Part shown: piece after piece, positions 28,554-36,845 of the stretch
Layout of the letters: each line of letters begins with the position of its first letter
Position numbering within the stretch: the first letter of the stretch is position 1
Assembly: GCA_024236175.1 (NCBI GenBank)
Contig: JACKKY010000001.1
Span: forward strand, 558,001-622,000
DNA: 64,000 bases
Origin: Novosphingobium sp.
Lineage (GTDB): Bacteria > Pseudomonadota > Alphaproteobacteria > Sphingomonadales > Sphingomonadaceae
Direction of reading: 5' to 3'
Notes under the pieces: model-generated
Seen by the model: the letters and a program-made list of their open reading frames with translations, nothing else
Told to the model about the DNA's origin: nothing
The model's database searches: none
Made by a program: the position numbers and the translations under genes

Positions 28554-29612
28554 TCAGGCCACGCCCAGCAGGGCGTGGCTTTCGTGTCTCATGACGGCGC
28601 GGCCGAGCCGGTCCGTGAACTGGATGGTAATCTCGGGATCGACGCGGCGAGTGATGCCCCAGAGGTAGAACCCGTACATCACCGCTTCGCGGTAGAGCAG
28701 CCAGGCTTCCTCTTCGTCGGGCATGGACAGGCCGAGACCGCGCGCCAGATCGAGGTAGTGCCCCAGCAGCCGCCGTTCTTCCTGTTCGGCGAGTTCGACC
28801 GGCAGCACCGCGCACAGATGATAGGCGACGTCGACCGCCCAGCTTCCGCGCTGAAGCACCTGCCAGTCGATCAGGCCGGGACCTTCCGATGTGCGGAATA
28901 TGTTGCCGGCGTGCGCATCGCCGTGGACGAGGAATTCGGGCCGCTTTTCATTCCTGTCCGCGAGCGCCTTCATACCTTCGATCAGCCGGGCGCCGTTGCG
29001 CACTTCCGGCGTGAGATTGTCGCCGCGCGGACCGTCCAGAAGCTCCTGCAGGATCTCGGCGGTCATATGCGGCATGCGCGCCAGTTCCGCGGCTCGGGGC
29101 CTGATCCACGGCGTCTCGCCGAGAACGTCGCTTCCCGCATGCAGCCGCGCGATCTGTTCCACGCTTTCGGCAGCCTGATCCGCGGTGAACGGTTCAAGCG
29201 CGGAACAGAACCGCGCGCCACCGGCGATCAGGTCGCGCATGATGAGGACGCTCTGCTTGGCTTCGCGGTCCGTGACCACGGCTACGGCCTCGGGCACCCG
29301 GACATCCACCTTCGGCGCGATCCGGCAGTAGAAATCGCCTTCCAGCACGCAGGTCGAACCGCCCATCTTGGTCATCTCGTCAACGTCGAGCAGCCCCTTG
29401 AGGCAAAATGCCTGCTTCTCGTCCGAACCTTCGAAAGTGACCGCGAATCGCACCTTGGTTGCGACCGTCTTGATCAGCTCGACCTGCTCGACAGTCGTGA
29501 CGCGGGCACCGAGCGCCTGGCTCAGCCAGCCCGCATCCAATGCTGCATCGAGCGTTTCGGGCACTCCAACGTCCAGTTCCCTTGCTGGCTTGTTTGCCCG
29601 AACGTCCGTCAT
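28554..29612 (-). CDS. Phosphotransferase (APH/choline-kinase fold) 1
   Basis: A 352-residue cytoplasmic kinase of the aminoglycoside-phosphotransferase fold. Catalytic residues are His230-Gly-Asp232 with Asn237 (HGDAHAGN) and the metal Asp249 in LIDWQ. The ATG at 29612 has GGAGG 7-8 bases upstream. It is divergent from the CoA-transferase operon, and the 16-bp element at 29654 lies between them. Resistance to an antibiotic is unlikely in this context. Related kinases phosphorylate hydroxyacyl-CoA or steroid-like hydroxyl groups (for example the 4-hydroxyacid pathway of Pseudomonas), which would fit; the substrate is unproven. Confidence 0.88.
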   Translation of the reverse strand: MTDVRANKPARELDVGVPETLDAALDAGWLSQALGARVTTVEQVELIKTVATKVRFAVTFEGSDEKQAFCLKGLLDVDEMTKMGGSTCVLEGDFYCRIAPKVDVRVPEAVAVVTDREAKQSVLIMRDLIAGGARFCSALEPFTADQAAESVEQIARLHAGSDVLGETPWIRPRAAELARMPHMTAEILQELLDGPRGDNLTPEVRNGARLIEGMKALADRNEKRPEFLVHGDAHAGNIFRTSEGPGLIDWQVLQRGSWAVDVAYHLCAVLPVELAEQEERRLLGHYLDLARGLGLSMPDEEEAWLLYREAVMYGFYLWGITRRVDPEITIQFTDRLGRAVMRHESHALLGVA

Positions 29613-29653
29613 CTGTATTCCTCCATCCCAAGGCGAGGTCGACACTTGACCTG

Positions 29654-29669
29654 ATTCGCCATTTCGTTT
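29654..29669 (+). promoter_or_regulatory. 16-bp element, site D (divergent promoter)
   Basis: ATTCGCCATTTCGTTT, matching 14 of 16 positions of the consensus ATTCGCYATTTCGAAT. It lies between the divergent kinase start (29612) and CoA-transferase start (29704), ending 34 bases before the latter. TTGACC at 29646 could be a -35 box for the rightward operon, which would put the element between -35 and -10. Proposed IclR-family operator. Confidence 0.6.
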
Positions 29670-29703
29670 CATGCTTCACAATAGAGAATTCTTGGGGAGA
29701 GTC

Positions 29704-30918
29704 ATGGGTAAACCGCTGGAAGGTATCAAGGTCGTGGAAGTGGCCATGTGGGCATTCGTGCCTGCATGCGGAGGATTTCTGTCAGACCTCGGCGCTGACG
29801 TCATCAAGATTGAGCCGCCGACGGGCGATCCCCTGCGAGGTCTGCAGACCGGTACGCTGCAAAGCAACGCGCGAAACATCGACTACTCCTGGGAATCGTA
29901 CAACCGCGGCAAGCGCTCGATCACCCTCGACCTCAAGCAGGACGCAGGGCGTGCAGTGCTGATGAAGCTGCTGGAAGACGCGGACGTGCTGCTGACCAAC
30001 CTACTTCCCCGGGCGCGCCGGGCCATGAAGATCGATGCCGATACCATCCGCGCCCAATTCCCCAACATCATCTATGCGTCGGGCAGCGGCGTCGGACCCA
30101 ACGGCCCCGAAAGCGAGAAGGGCGGCTACGACGCGATCAGCTTCTGGGCGCGAGGCGGCCTGTCCTCGACGATGACGGAGGAGGGAGCGGAACGGCCCGT
30201 CGGCCCGCCCGGCCCCGCCTTCGGCGACACGCTGAGCGGTTCGATGCTCGCCGGCGGGATCTGCGCGGCGATCGCCAAGCGCGCCATGACCGGCGAAGCT
30301 TCGACAGTCGACGTATCGCTGCTCGGTGCCTCGATGTGGTCGCAGCAGCGCTACATTTGCCAGTCGACCGCCGACGGAGTGGATCGCTTTCCGCGCCATT
30401 CGGGCGAAAAGCCCTTCAACGTGCTGGTTCACAACTACCGGACCAAGGACGGACGCTTCCTCGCACTGTGCATGCTCCAGGCGGACAAGTACTGGGCGCC
30501 CTTTTGCGAGGTCGCCGGCCGACCCGACCTTGTCGAAGATCCCCGCTACGTCGACGCCGCCGCGCGGCGTGAGAACATCGACGCCTGCTTTGCCGAAGTG
30601 AAGGCGCTGTTCGAATCCAAGACGCTGGAGGAATGGATAGGCATTCTTTCGCAGCAGGACGGCCAGTGGGACGTGGTGAAACATGTCGGCGAACTGAAGG
30701 ACGACCAGCAGGTGCAGGCCAACCAGTACCTGCAGGAGGTGGATTACGGCGACGGCACGACCATTCCCATGGTCAGCATCCCGGTGCTGTTCGACGGCAA
30801 GGCCCTTCCCGGCCGCCGCTCGCCGGAACTCGGCGCGGACAGTGACGCGGTGCTGGCGAGCCTTGGCTACAGCGAGGACGAGATCATCGACCTCAAGGTC
30901 CAGGGAGTCGTATTTTGA
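29704..30918 (+). CDS. CaiB/BaiF family (class III) CoA-transferase
   Basis: A 404-residue enzyme that moves CoA between carboxylic acids, activating the pathway substrate as a thioester. Typical segments are LEGIKVVEVAMWAFVPACGG at the N-terminus, LGADVIKIEPPTGDPLRG, and the segment STVDVSLLGASMWSQQRY. The ATG at 29704 follows GGGGAGAGTC; an upstream in-frame ATG at 29671 lacks a binding site. It is the first gene of a three-gene operon with overlapping stops and starts. The acid acceptor cannot be deduced. Confidence 0.92.
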   Translation: MGKPLEGIKVVEVAMWAFVPACGGFLSDLGADVIKIEPPTGDPLRGLQTGTLQSNARNIDYSWESYNRGKRSITLDLKQDAGRAVLMKLLEDADVLLTNLLPRARRAMKIDADTIRAQFPNIIYASGSGVGPNGPESEKGGYDAISFWARGGLSSTMTEEGAERPVGPPGPAFGDTLSGSMLAGGICAAIAKRAMTGEASTVDVSLLGASMWSQQRYICQSTADGVDRFPRHSGEKPFNVLVHNYRTKDGRFLALCMLQADKYWAPFCEVAGRPDLVEDPRYVDAAARRENIDACFAEVKALFESKTLEEWIGILSQQDGQWDVVKHVGELKDDQQVQANQYLQEVDYGDGTTIPMVSIPVLFDGKALPGRRSPELGADSDAVLASLGYSEDEIIDLKVQGVVF

Positions 30919-31346
30919 GCGGCGAGGCCGCCAGCCCGCCCGAGCGCAAACTGCCGGCGCTCACGCGCGAGACCGAGGCCTTCTGGACCGGCGGCAAGGA
31001 CGGACAGCTGCTTATCCAGCGCTGCAGCCAGTGCGGCACCTACCAGCACCCGCCCCTGCCGATGTGCTCGACATGCCGCACCGAAACGGTTGCTCCCGCG
31101 CAAGTGTCGGGAAAAGGCCGGGTCAAGACCTACACCGTCAACCACCAGGCGTGGCTGCCCGGCCTCACTGAACCATTCGCGATCGCCGCGATAGAGCTCG
31201 ACGAACAGCCCGAGCTCTACGTTTTCAGCAACATCCTTGCCCAGCCCGATGCCGTGCGCAGCGGCATGCGGGTCAAGGTCTCCTTCGAAAACCATGAGGA
31301 TGTGTGGCTGCCCATGTTCGTACCCGACGGGGAGACCCCGCAATGA
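30915..31346 (+). CDS. Zn-ribbon/OB-fold (DUF35) protein
   Basis: A 143-residue protein with an N-terminal rubredoxin-like zinc ribbon (Cys37, Cys40, Cys51, Cys54) and a C-terminal OB-fold with PGLTEPFAIAAIELDE. DUF35 proteins act as partners of thiolase-like enzymes, binding acyl-CoA; in steroid side-chain breakdown a DUF35 domain is required by the aldolase Ltp2. The TTG start overlaps the CoA-transferase stop as TTGA, with GGAG 7 bases upstream. The downstream gene encodes the expected thiolase-like partner. Confidence 0.92.
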   Translation: MSGEAASPPERKLPALTRETEAFWTGGKDGQLLIQRCSQCGTYQHPPLPMCSTCRTETVAPAQVSGKGRVKTYTVNHQAWLPGLTEPFAIAAIELDEQPELYVFSNILAQPDAVRSGMRVKVSFENHEDVWLPMFVPDGETPQ

Positions 31347-32536
31347 AACGTGAGGACTATCCCGAAAGGCAGGTGTGCATCACCGGCATCGGCCAGTCGA
31401 AAGCCGGTCGACCGTCGGACCGCTCGGCAATGCAGCTTACGCTCGACGCATGCCTTCAGGCGATCGCCGATGCCGGGATCGGCGTCGACGATGTCGACGG
31501 CCTGATCTGCCACCCCAACAAGTCGTCGGAAGGCGGCGGCATTTCCCCGGTCGGGACGATCGAAACGATGATGGCGCTCGGCATCCGGCCGGTGTGGACC
31601 AATCCGTCCTCCCACGAAGGGCCCGGCCACATGGCTGCGATCTTCGACGGGATCATGGCGATCGCCACCGGCCTGTGCCGCCACGTGCTCTGCTTCCGGA
31701 CCGTGGCGCAGGCGACGGCTCGGGCGAGCTCGCGCGCCTCGACCTTGCTGACCGGCAGCCGCCAGCGCGTCGACAGCGGGAACAACGCCTATTTCGTTCC
31801 CTACCACGCCCATTCGCCGGTCAATCTCTGGGCGCTCTACGCCCAGGCCTATTTCGACAAATACGGGGCCAGCGAGGAGCAGCTCGGCTGGGTCGCGGTG
31901 AACGGGCGACGGCATGCGGGTCACAATCCCAATGCGATCTACCGCAAGCCGATCACGATCGACGACTATCTCGACGCGCGGATGATCTCGACGCCGCTGA
32001 GGCTCTACGATTGCGATACGCATATCGACGGTTCGACCGCGATCCTGCTGTCGAGCAAGGACGCGGCCAAGGACCTGCGCAATCCGCCTATCGACTTCGA
32101 GGCGATAGGGATGTCCGTCGGAACCTTCGGCGAAGGCCTCCACACCGGCGATTTCACCATGACGCCCGCCGAGAAATGCGGCGACATGCTGTGGAACCGG
32201 ACCGACTGGACTCCCGAGGACGTGGATTGCGCGCAGATCTACGACGGCTTCTCGATCCATGTATGGCTGTGGCTGGAAGCGGTGCGGCTGTGCGGCCGCG
32301 GCGAGGCGGCCGGGTTCATCGCCGGCGGGCAGCGAACGGCAATAGACGGCGAACTGCCTCTCAATACCGGCGGCGGGCAGCTCTCCGCAGGGCGCTTCCA
32401 CGGATTCGGCCATATCCACGAAGCCTGCCTCCAGCTGTGGGGCCGTGGCGGCGATCGCCAGGTGCCCGGAGCCAAGAGCTGCATGGCGGTCAACGGCGGT
32501 TACGGCTACGGTGCGATGTTGCTCAAGCGCGACTGA
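31343..32536 (+). CDS. Thiolase-like (SCP-x/Ltp2-type) protein without nucleophile Cys
   Basis: A 397-residue member of the thiolase superfamily, lipid-transfer branch. The N-terminal domain shows CITGIGQSKAGRPSDRSAMQ and the C-terminal domain HGFGHIHEACLQLWGRGG and NGGYGYGAMLL. At the place where thiolases have an active Cys (NxxCASG) this protein has TNPSSHEGPGHM, so classic thiolysis is unlikely. With the overlapping DUF35 gene it resembles Ltp2-type retro-aldolases that release a short acyl-CoA from a beta-hydroxyacyl-CoA. The start overlaps the DUF35 stop as ATGA. Confidence 0.9.
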   Translation: MKREDYPERQVCITGIGQSKAGRPSDRSAMQLTLDACLQAIADAGIGVDDVDGLICHPNKSSEGGGISPVGTIETMMALGIRPVWTNPSSHEGPGHMAAIFDGIMAIATGLCRHVLCFRTVAQATARASSRASTLLTGSRQRVDSGNNAYFVPYHAHSPVNLWALYAQAYFDKYGASEEQLGWVAVNGRRHAGHNPNAIYRKPITIDDYLDARMISTPLRLYDCDTHIDGSTAILLSSKDAAKDLRNPPIDFEAIGMSVGTFGEGLHTGDFTMTPAEKCGDMLWNRTDWTPEDVDCAQIYDGFSIHVWLWLEAVRLCGRGEAAGFIAGGQRTAIDGELPLNTGGGQLSAGRFHGFGHIHEACLQLWGRGGDRQVPGAKSCMAVNGGYGYGAMLLKRD

Positions 32537-32560
32537 TCGCCCTTGAAAGCGAGTGGAAGC

Positions 32561-32590
32561 CTTGACTCCGCAGTTCAAAACTGCGATATT
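32561..32590 (+). promoter_or_regulatory. Candidate sigma-70 promoter of the amidohydrolase-MFS-P450 operon
   Basis: TTGACT (32561-32566) and GATATT (32585-32590) are separated by 18 bases. Site A of the 16-bp element begins 2 bases after the -10 box, so a bound regulator would cover the start of transcription. Confidence 0.45.
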
Positions 32591-32592
32591 CA

Positions 32593-32608
32593 ATTCGCTA
32601 TTTCGAAT
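32593..32608 (+). promoter_or_regulatory. 16-bp element, site A
   Basis: ATTCGCTATTTCGAAT, with perfect half-sites ATTCG/CGAAT around a 6-base core. It ends 34 bases before the amidohydrolase start, the same distance as site D before the CoA-transferase start. Proposed operator of the IclR regulator encoded at 38045. Confidence 0.7.
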
Positions 32609-32642
32609 AACAGCATGCGCTGACATCTAGGGAGACTGGAAG

Positions 32643-33842
32643 ATGAGCGAAGCAGATCCGGCAATCGAAGGTTCGAAGGTCAGCAACTGGCACCTCGGCC
32701 CGGTTTTCGACGCGGACGCCCACATCGATCCGCCGCACGACATGTGGAAGGACTACCTTCCCTCTAACCTGAAGGATCGCGCTCCGCAGATCGTCAGCGA
32801 GGATGACGGCGACTACATCGTCTTCGAGGGCAACAAGCGCCCCTTCATGATGATCAACAACCAGGCGGGCCGCACCGGCGAGAACTTCAAGATGAAGGGC
32901 CGCCTGTCGGACGTCCGCCAGGTCTGGGATCCGCAGACACGCCTTGCCGACATGGACGCCGACGGCATGGACGGCGCCCTGCTTTTCGGCGGCGGACCGC
33001 TCGGCTCGTTCGACAACGAACTCTATCTCGCGAGCTATGAAGCCTACCAGAACTGGGTGCTGGACTTCTGCTCGGTCGCGCCCGATCGGCTGTTCCCGGT
33101 CGGCTACGTCCCGATGCGCGACATCGATGAGACCTGCGAGCATGTGACCCGGCTCGCCAAGAAGGGTTTCCGCGCCATCAACCTGCCCGCCTTCCCCCAG
33201 AATCCGGAAGCCTGGAAAACCTCTTCGGGTGTCAAGGCGCTGAAGGAGGGCCAGGTCTCGGCGCTGACCGGCGATCCCCAGGGCAAGATGCAGTATTCGG
33301 ACCCCGAGTTCGACAAGCTGTGGAAGACGATCGTCGACAACAACGTCGTCATCACCTTCCATCTCGGTGCGCGCGTGCCGCGCTTCGGCCAGGCCGAATT
33401 CTTCCTGCCCGACATGCCGATGAGCAAGATGGCGATGGCCGAGCCCATCGGCATCTTCATCTTCAACTGCATCTTCGACCGTTTCCCCGATCTGAAGATC
33501 GCCAGCATGGAAAGCGGCGTGGGCTGGTTCGCGTGGTACACCGAATACATCACCCGCACCTGGGAGAAGCAGCGCTTCTGGACCAAGAGCGCACTCAAGA
33601 ACCCGCCGTCCTTCTACATGGACAACAATGTGTGGGGTTCGTTCATCCAGGACCGCACCGGCATCCTCAACCGCAACCTGCCGGGCGGCAAGAACATCAT
33701 GTGGTCCTCGGACTATCCGCATTCGGAAACGACTTTCCCGAAATCGCGCGACATCATCCTGCGCGACTTCGAAGGCATCCCCGAAGAGGATATCCGCGAC
33801 ATCATCAACAACAACTGCCGCAAGCTCCTCGGCATCGCCTGA
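32643..33842 (+). CDS. Amidohydrolase family protein 1
   Basis: A 399-residue metal-dependent hydrolase of the amidohydrolase-2 (ACMSD-like) group. Metal-site segments are FDADAHIDPPHDMW at the N-terminus, ITFHLGARVPR in the middle and SSDYPHSETTFPKS near the C-terminus with the catalytic Asp. Members decarboxylate or hydrolyse ring-derived acids. The RBS is GGGAGACTGGAAG. It leads an operon with an MFS permease and a P450 and has a distant paralogue at 47100. The substrate is unknown. Confidence 0.9.
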   Translation: MSEADPAIEGSKVSNWHLGPVFDADAHIDPPHDMWKDYLPSNLKDRAPQIVSEDDGDYIVFEGNKRPFMMINNQAGRTGENFKMKGRLSDVRQVWDPQTRLADMDADGMDGALLFGGGPLGSFDNELYLASYEAYQNWVLDFCSVAPDRLFPVGYVPMRDIDETCEHVTRLAKKGFRAINLPAFPQNPEAWKTSSGVKALKEGQVSALTGDPQGKMQYSDPEFDKLWKTIVDNNVVITFHLGARVPRFGQAEFFLPDMPMSKMAMAEPIGIFIFNCIFDRFPDLKIASMESGVGWFAWYTEYITRTWEKQRFWTKSALKNPPSFYMDNNVWGSFIQDRTGILNRNLPGGKNIMWSSDYPHSETTFPKSRDIILRDFEGIPEEDIRDIINNNCRKLLGIA

Positions 33843-33847
33843 GGCGA

Positions 33848-33867
33848 GCCCGGCCGCAAGGCCGGGC
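33848..33867 (+). repeat. Intercistronic hairpin
   Basis: GCCCGGCC pairs with GGCCGGGC around GCAA, directly after the amidohydrolase stop and 26 bases before the MFS start. Without a T-run it is more likely an mRNA-stability or partial-attenuation hairpin that sets lower expression of downstream genes. Confidence 0.55.
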
Positions 33868-33893
33868 ATCACACACGCCGCTGGGAGACGGGC

Positions 33894-35483
33894 TTGGCGA
33901 CAATCGCAGAACCGGGTGAATCGCCGGAGACCAATCCGGCGACGATCCCGAAGTCGGCATATTATGCGCTGGCGCTCCTCGCCTCGGCAAACCTGCTGAA
34001 CTACCTGGACCGCAACATCGTCTCGATCCTTGCCGAGGCGATCAAGGCCGATCTCGGACTGGACGACGCCCAGCTCGGCTTCATCATGGGCACCGCCTTC
34101 GCGGTCTTCTATGCCGTCATAGGCATTGCCATGGGCCGGATTTCCGACGGTCTCAGCCGCAAGAAGGTGATGGCGTTCGGCCTGGCGCTGTGGTCGGGCA
34201 TGACCGCGCTGGGCGCTGCCGCGTCCAACTTCCTCGTCCTGGCCATCGCCCGGATCGGCGTTGGCGTGGGAGAGGCTGCAGCCAGCCCCTGCTCCCAGTC
34301 GCTGCTGGCGGACATCTTTCCGCAGCGGCGGCGCGGCATCGCCATGAGCGTCTACCTCACCGGCACGTTCGTCGGCGGGGCGCTTTCGATGATCATCGGT
34401 GGCTACATTCTCCAGAACTGGCCGACCGCATGCACCTCCGTCCCTGTCCCGGGCGCCTGCGACATCGCCGGATGGAAAGCCGCATTGCTGATCGCCGGCT
34501 TTCCGGGCCTGCTGCTTGCCCTGGCCATACTCACGATCCGCGAACCTTCCAGGACGGAGGCCCGCGAAGCGCCGCCTTTCCGTTTCATCGTCGGCGAGTT
34601 CGCCAATGCCCTGCCGCCTTTCACCCTTGCGAGCGTCTATCGCGCGGGCGGCGCGGCAGGGCTCGCCAACAACGTCAAGCTGGCCGCCGCGATTGCTGCC
34701 GCCTGCGGCGCTCTCGTCTGGCTGACCGGGGATGTCGCGCAGTGGGTGGCCGTGGCGATCGGCCTCTATTCGATAACCACCTGGGGGCAGATCCAGTCGC
34801 TGCGCGACCGTCCGCTTTTCGCCCTCACCTTCGGCGACCCGACCTTTCTCGCGGCGATGGGGGCCTCGGCACTGTTTGCCTGCGCGGGCGCCGGAAGCAC
34901 GATCTGGACCGTCCCCTATGCGATCCGCAATTTCGATCTTACGCCGGACAAGGTCGGCCTCTACATCGGCGTGATCAACCTGGTCGGAGCGATCATCGGC
35001 GTGCTCATCGGCGGCTGGCTTGCGGACAGGTGGAAGCAGCGGGACCTGCGCGCCCCGCTCTGGATCATGGGGATCAGTGCCTGCTGCAATCTGGTGGGCA
35101 TCACCATCCTGCTCTCGGTGACCAATGTCGAGGCATTCCTGTTCACGCGCTTCGCGCTCGCCATCCTCGGCTCGCTATGGGGCGGATCGACCGCGGCTAT
35201 GATCCAGGACCTTGTCATCCCCCGCATGCGCGGCTCGGCTGCGGGAACCTTCACGCTGGTTTCGATTGTCATTTCATCCGGAATGGGGCCTTACTGGGCT
35301 GGTAAGATCAGCGTGATCAGCGGATCGCTTACCGCGGGCATCCTCAGCCTGCTGGTGCTCATTCCGCTAGGCCTGGCGCTGCTGGTGGTCGCGGCCCGGC
35401 GGATGCCCAACGAAACCACGGCGGCCCGCATGGCCCGGGCAGTCGCCGCCGGAGAACCCGAACCGCAGGAGAAACGCCCTTGA
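33894..35483 (+). CDS. MFS transporter (spinster-like)
   Basis: A 529-residue, 12-helix inner-membrane permease. The first helix region ASANLLNYLDRNIVSILAEA and the A-motif region GRISDGLSRKKVMAFG match the spinster-like/aromatic-acid permeases common in sphingomonad catabolic clusters. The TTG start has GGGAG 6 bases upstream. It is longer than usual because of a 100-residue central cytoplasmic and membrane segment. It sits between the amidohydrolase and P450 genes and overlaps the latter. Probable role: inner-membrane uptake of the substrate delivered by the TonB receptors. Confidence 0.9.
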   Translation: MATIAEPGESPETNPATIPKSAYYALALLASANLLNYLDRNIVSILAEAIKADLGLDDAQLGFIMGTAFAVFYAVIGIAMGRISDGLSRKKVMAFGLALWSGMTALGAAASNFLVLAIARIGVGVGEAAASPCSQSLLADIFPQRRRGIAMSVYLTGTFVGGALSMIIGGYILQNWPTACTSVPVPGACDIAGWKAALLIAGFPGLLLALAILTIREPSRTEAREAPPFRFIVGEFANALPPFTLASVYRAGGAAGLANNVKLAAAIAAACGALVWLTGDVAQWVAVAIGLYSITTWGQIQSLRDRPLFALTFGDPTFLAAMGASALFACAGAGSTIWTVPYAIRNFDLTPDKVGLYIGVINLVGAIIGVLIGGWLADRWKQRDLRAPLWIMGISACCNLVGITILLSVTNVEAFLFTRFALAILGSLWGGSTAAMIQDLVIPRMRGSAAGTFTLVSIVISSGMGPYWAGKISVISGSLTAGILSLLVLIPLGLALLVVAARRMPNETTAARMARAVAAGEPEPQEKRP

Positions 35484-36769
35484 CCCAGGATGTACTCACC
35501 GCCGACGACCCGCTCTATGACGAGCTTTACGATGTCCGCCGCGAAGCGGAGTCGATGGGCAATCTCATCGAGCGCGACGTCACCGACGAAATCCATGCGC
35601 TGCGAGCGAAGGCACCGGTCCACAAGGGCAAGCTACGCGAGATACTCGGCCTGCCTCTGACCTATGAGCGGCATCAGTATGCCGTGGGCCGCCAGCACTA
35701 TACGGTGCTGACCTATGAGGCCTGCGAGGCAGCCTTCCGCAATCCCACGGTCTTCTCGAACAAGGTCCAGATGGATCCGAAAGTCGGCGAGAAGGGAACG
35801 GGCCTGCTCGAACTCGATCCGCCCAGGCACCGCGCCTATCGCCGGACGATCCAGCCGAAATTCCAGATGACGGAAGCGCTTGGCTGGTGGCGCCAGAAAA
35901 CCATCGACGCGATCATCGAGCGGCTAATCGAACGGCTTTCGCGCGGCGACCGGGCGGAACTGAATATCGAATATTGCGCCCGCATTCCGGTCTACACCAT
36001 CACCACCGCCATCGGCCTCGACGGCGACGAAGCCTTGCGCTTCCGCCACGCTTACCTGAACAGCACGAGCTCCAGCCGCACCATCTCGATGGAAAAGCGT
36101 CTCGAGAATTTCCAGCTGGTCGAGACACTGCTGCTGGACCTCGTCGAAGCGAGGCGCCGGGAGCCGCGCGACGACCTGATCAGCTACCTGCTCGAAAGCA
36201 CCCTGAAACTCCCGGGCCAGGATCCGCGTCCCCTGACCGACGAAGAGATCATGACCCATGCCAAGCTGGTCATGGTCGCCGGTGGCGGCACGTCGTGGAG
36301 GCAGATGGGCATTACCCTGTTCGCACTGCTGACCCACCCCGCCCAGTTTGACGAGGTGAAGGCGAACCGCGAGCTGCTGGAAGACGCGATCGAAGAAGGG
36401 CTGCGGTGGGAACCGACCGCGCCCTATCACTACCGGCTGGTGCTGGAGGACATCGATTTCTACGGCCACAAGATCAAGGAGGGATCCGTTCTCGAGCTCG
36501 GTCTCGGGCCTGCGAACCGCGATCCGTCGCGATGGGACGATCCCGACGCATTCGACATCCACCGGCCGAAGCTCACCAACACCGCCTTCGGGCTTGGCAC
36601 GCATCGCTGCCTCGGCATGAATGTGGCGCGTGTGGAAATGTCTCGCGGCATCAATGCGCTGATCGACGCCTTTCCTGACATCCGCCTCGATACCGATGCG
36701 CCGGCGCCTTTCCTGACGGGTGGCCTTGAACAGCGCGGTCCCTCCGGACTGCCGGTGCGGCTGCGCTAG
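35480..36769 (+). CDS. Cytochrome P450 (1)
   Basis: A 429-residue soluble bacterial P450. The haem-ligand Cys377 lies in FGLGTHRCLG, the ExxR pair in EEGLRWEP, and DPPRHRAYRR is the C-helix block. The I-helix reads VAGGGTSWRQMG: the acidic residue that normally precedes the Thr is replaced by Gly, which may change proton delivery to bound oxygen. The TTG start overlaps the MFS stop as TTGA and has GGAG upstream. It needs a ferredoxin and reductase, neither of which is nearby. It would hydroxylate the pathway substrate. Confidence 0.93.
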   Translation: MTQDVLTADDPLYDELYDVRREAESMGNLIERDVTDEIHALRAKAPVHKGKLREILGLPLTYERHQYAVGRQHYTVLTYEACEAAFRNPTVFSNKVQMDPKVGEKGTGLLELDPPRHRAYRRTIQPKFQMTEALGWWRQKTIDAIIERLIERLSRGDRAELNIEYCARIPVYTITTAIGLDGDEALRFRHAYLNSTSSSRTISMEKRLENFQLVETLLLDLVEARRREPRDDLISYLLESTLKLPGQDPRPLTDEEIMTHAKLVMVAGGGTSWRQMGITLFALLTHPAQFDEVKANRELLEDAIEEGLRWEPTAPYHYRLVLEDIDFYGHKIKEGSVLELGLGPANRDPSRWDDPDAFDIHRPKLTNTAFGLGTHRCLGMNVARVEMSRGINALIDAFPDIRLDTDAPAPFLTGGLEQRGPSGLPVRLR

Positions 36770-36796
36770 GGCGGGAAGCCCCCCAAGAAAGCGAAA

Positions 36797-36818
36797 GGGC
36801 GTCCGATCGCGGACGCCC
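36797..36818. terminator. Bidirectional terminator between P450 (1) and kinase 2
   Basis: GGGCGTCCG pairs with CGGACGCCC around ATCG. It lies between two converging genes; in the leftward direction TTTC follows, in the rightward TCAAAG. Confidence 0.75.
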
Positions 36819-36845
36819 TCAAAGACAGGGAAACGGGACTTTCCC

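Noticed and set aside
28554..29612. Reading the APH-fold kinases as antibiotic-resistance enzymes
   Set aside because: Catabolic context and shared operator with CoA-transferase and P450 genes argue for small-molecule metabolism.
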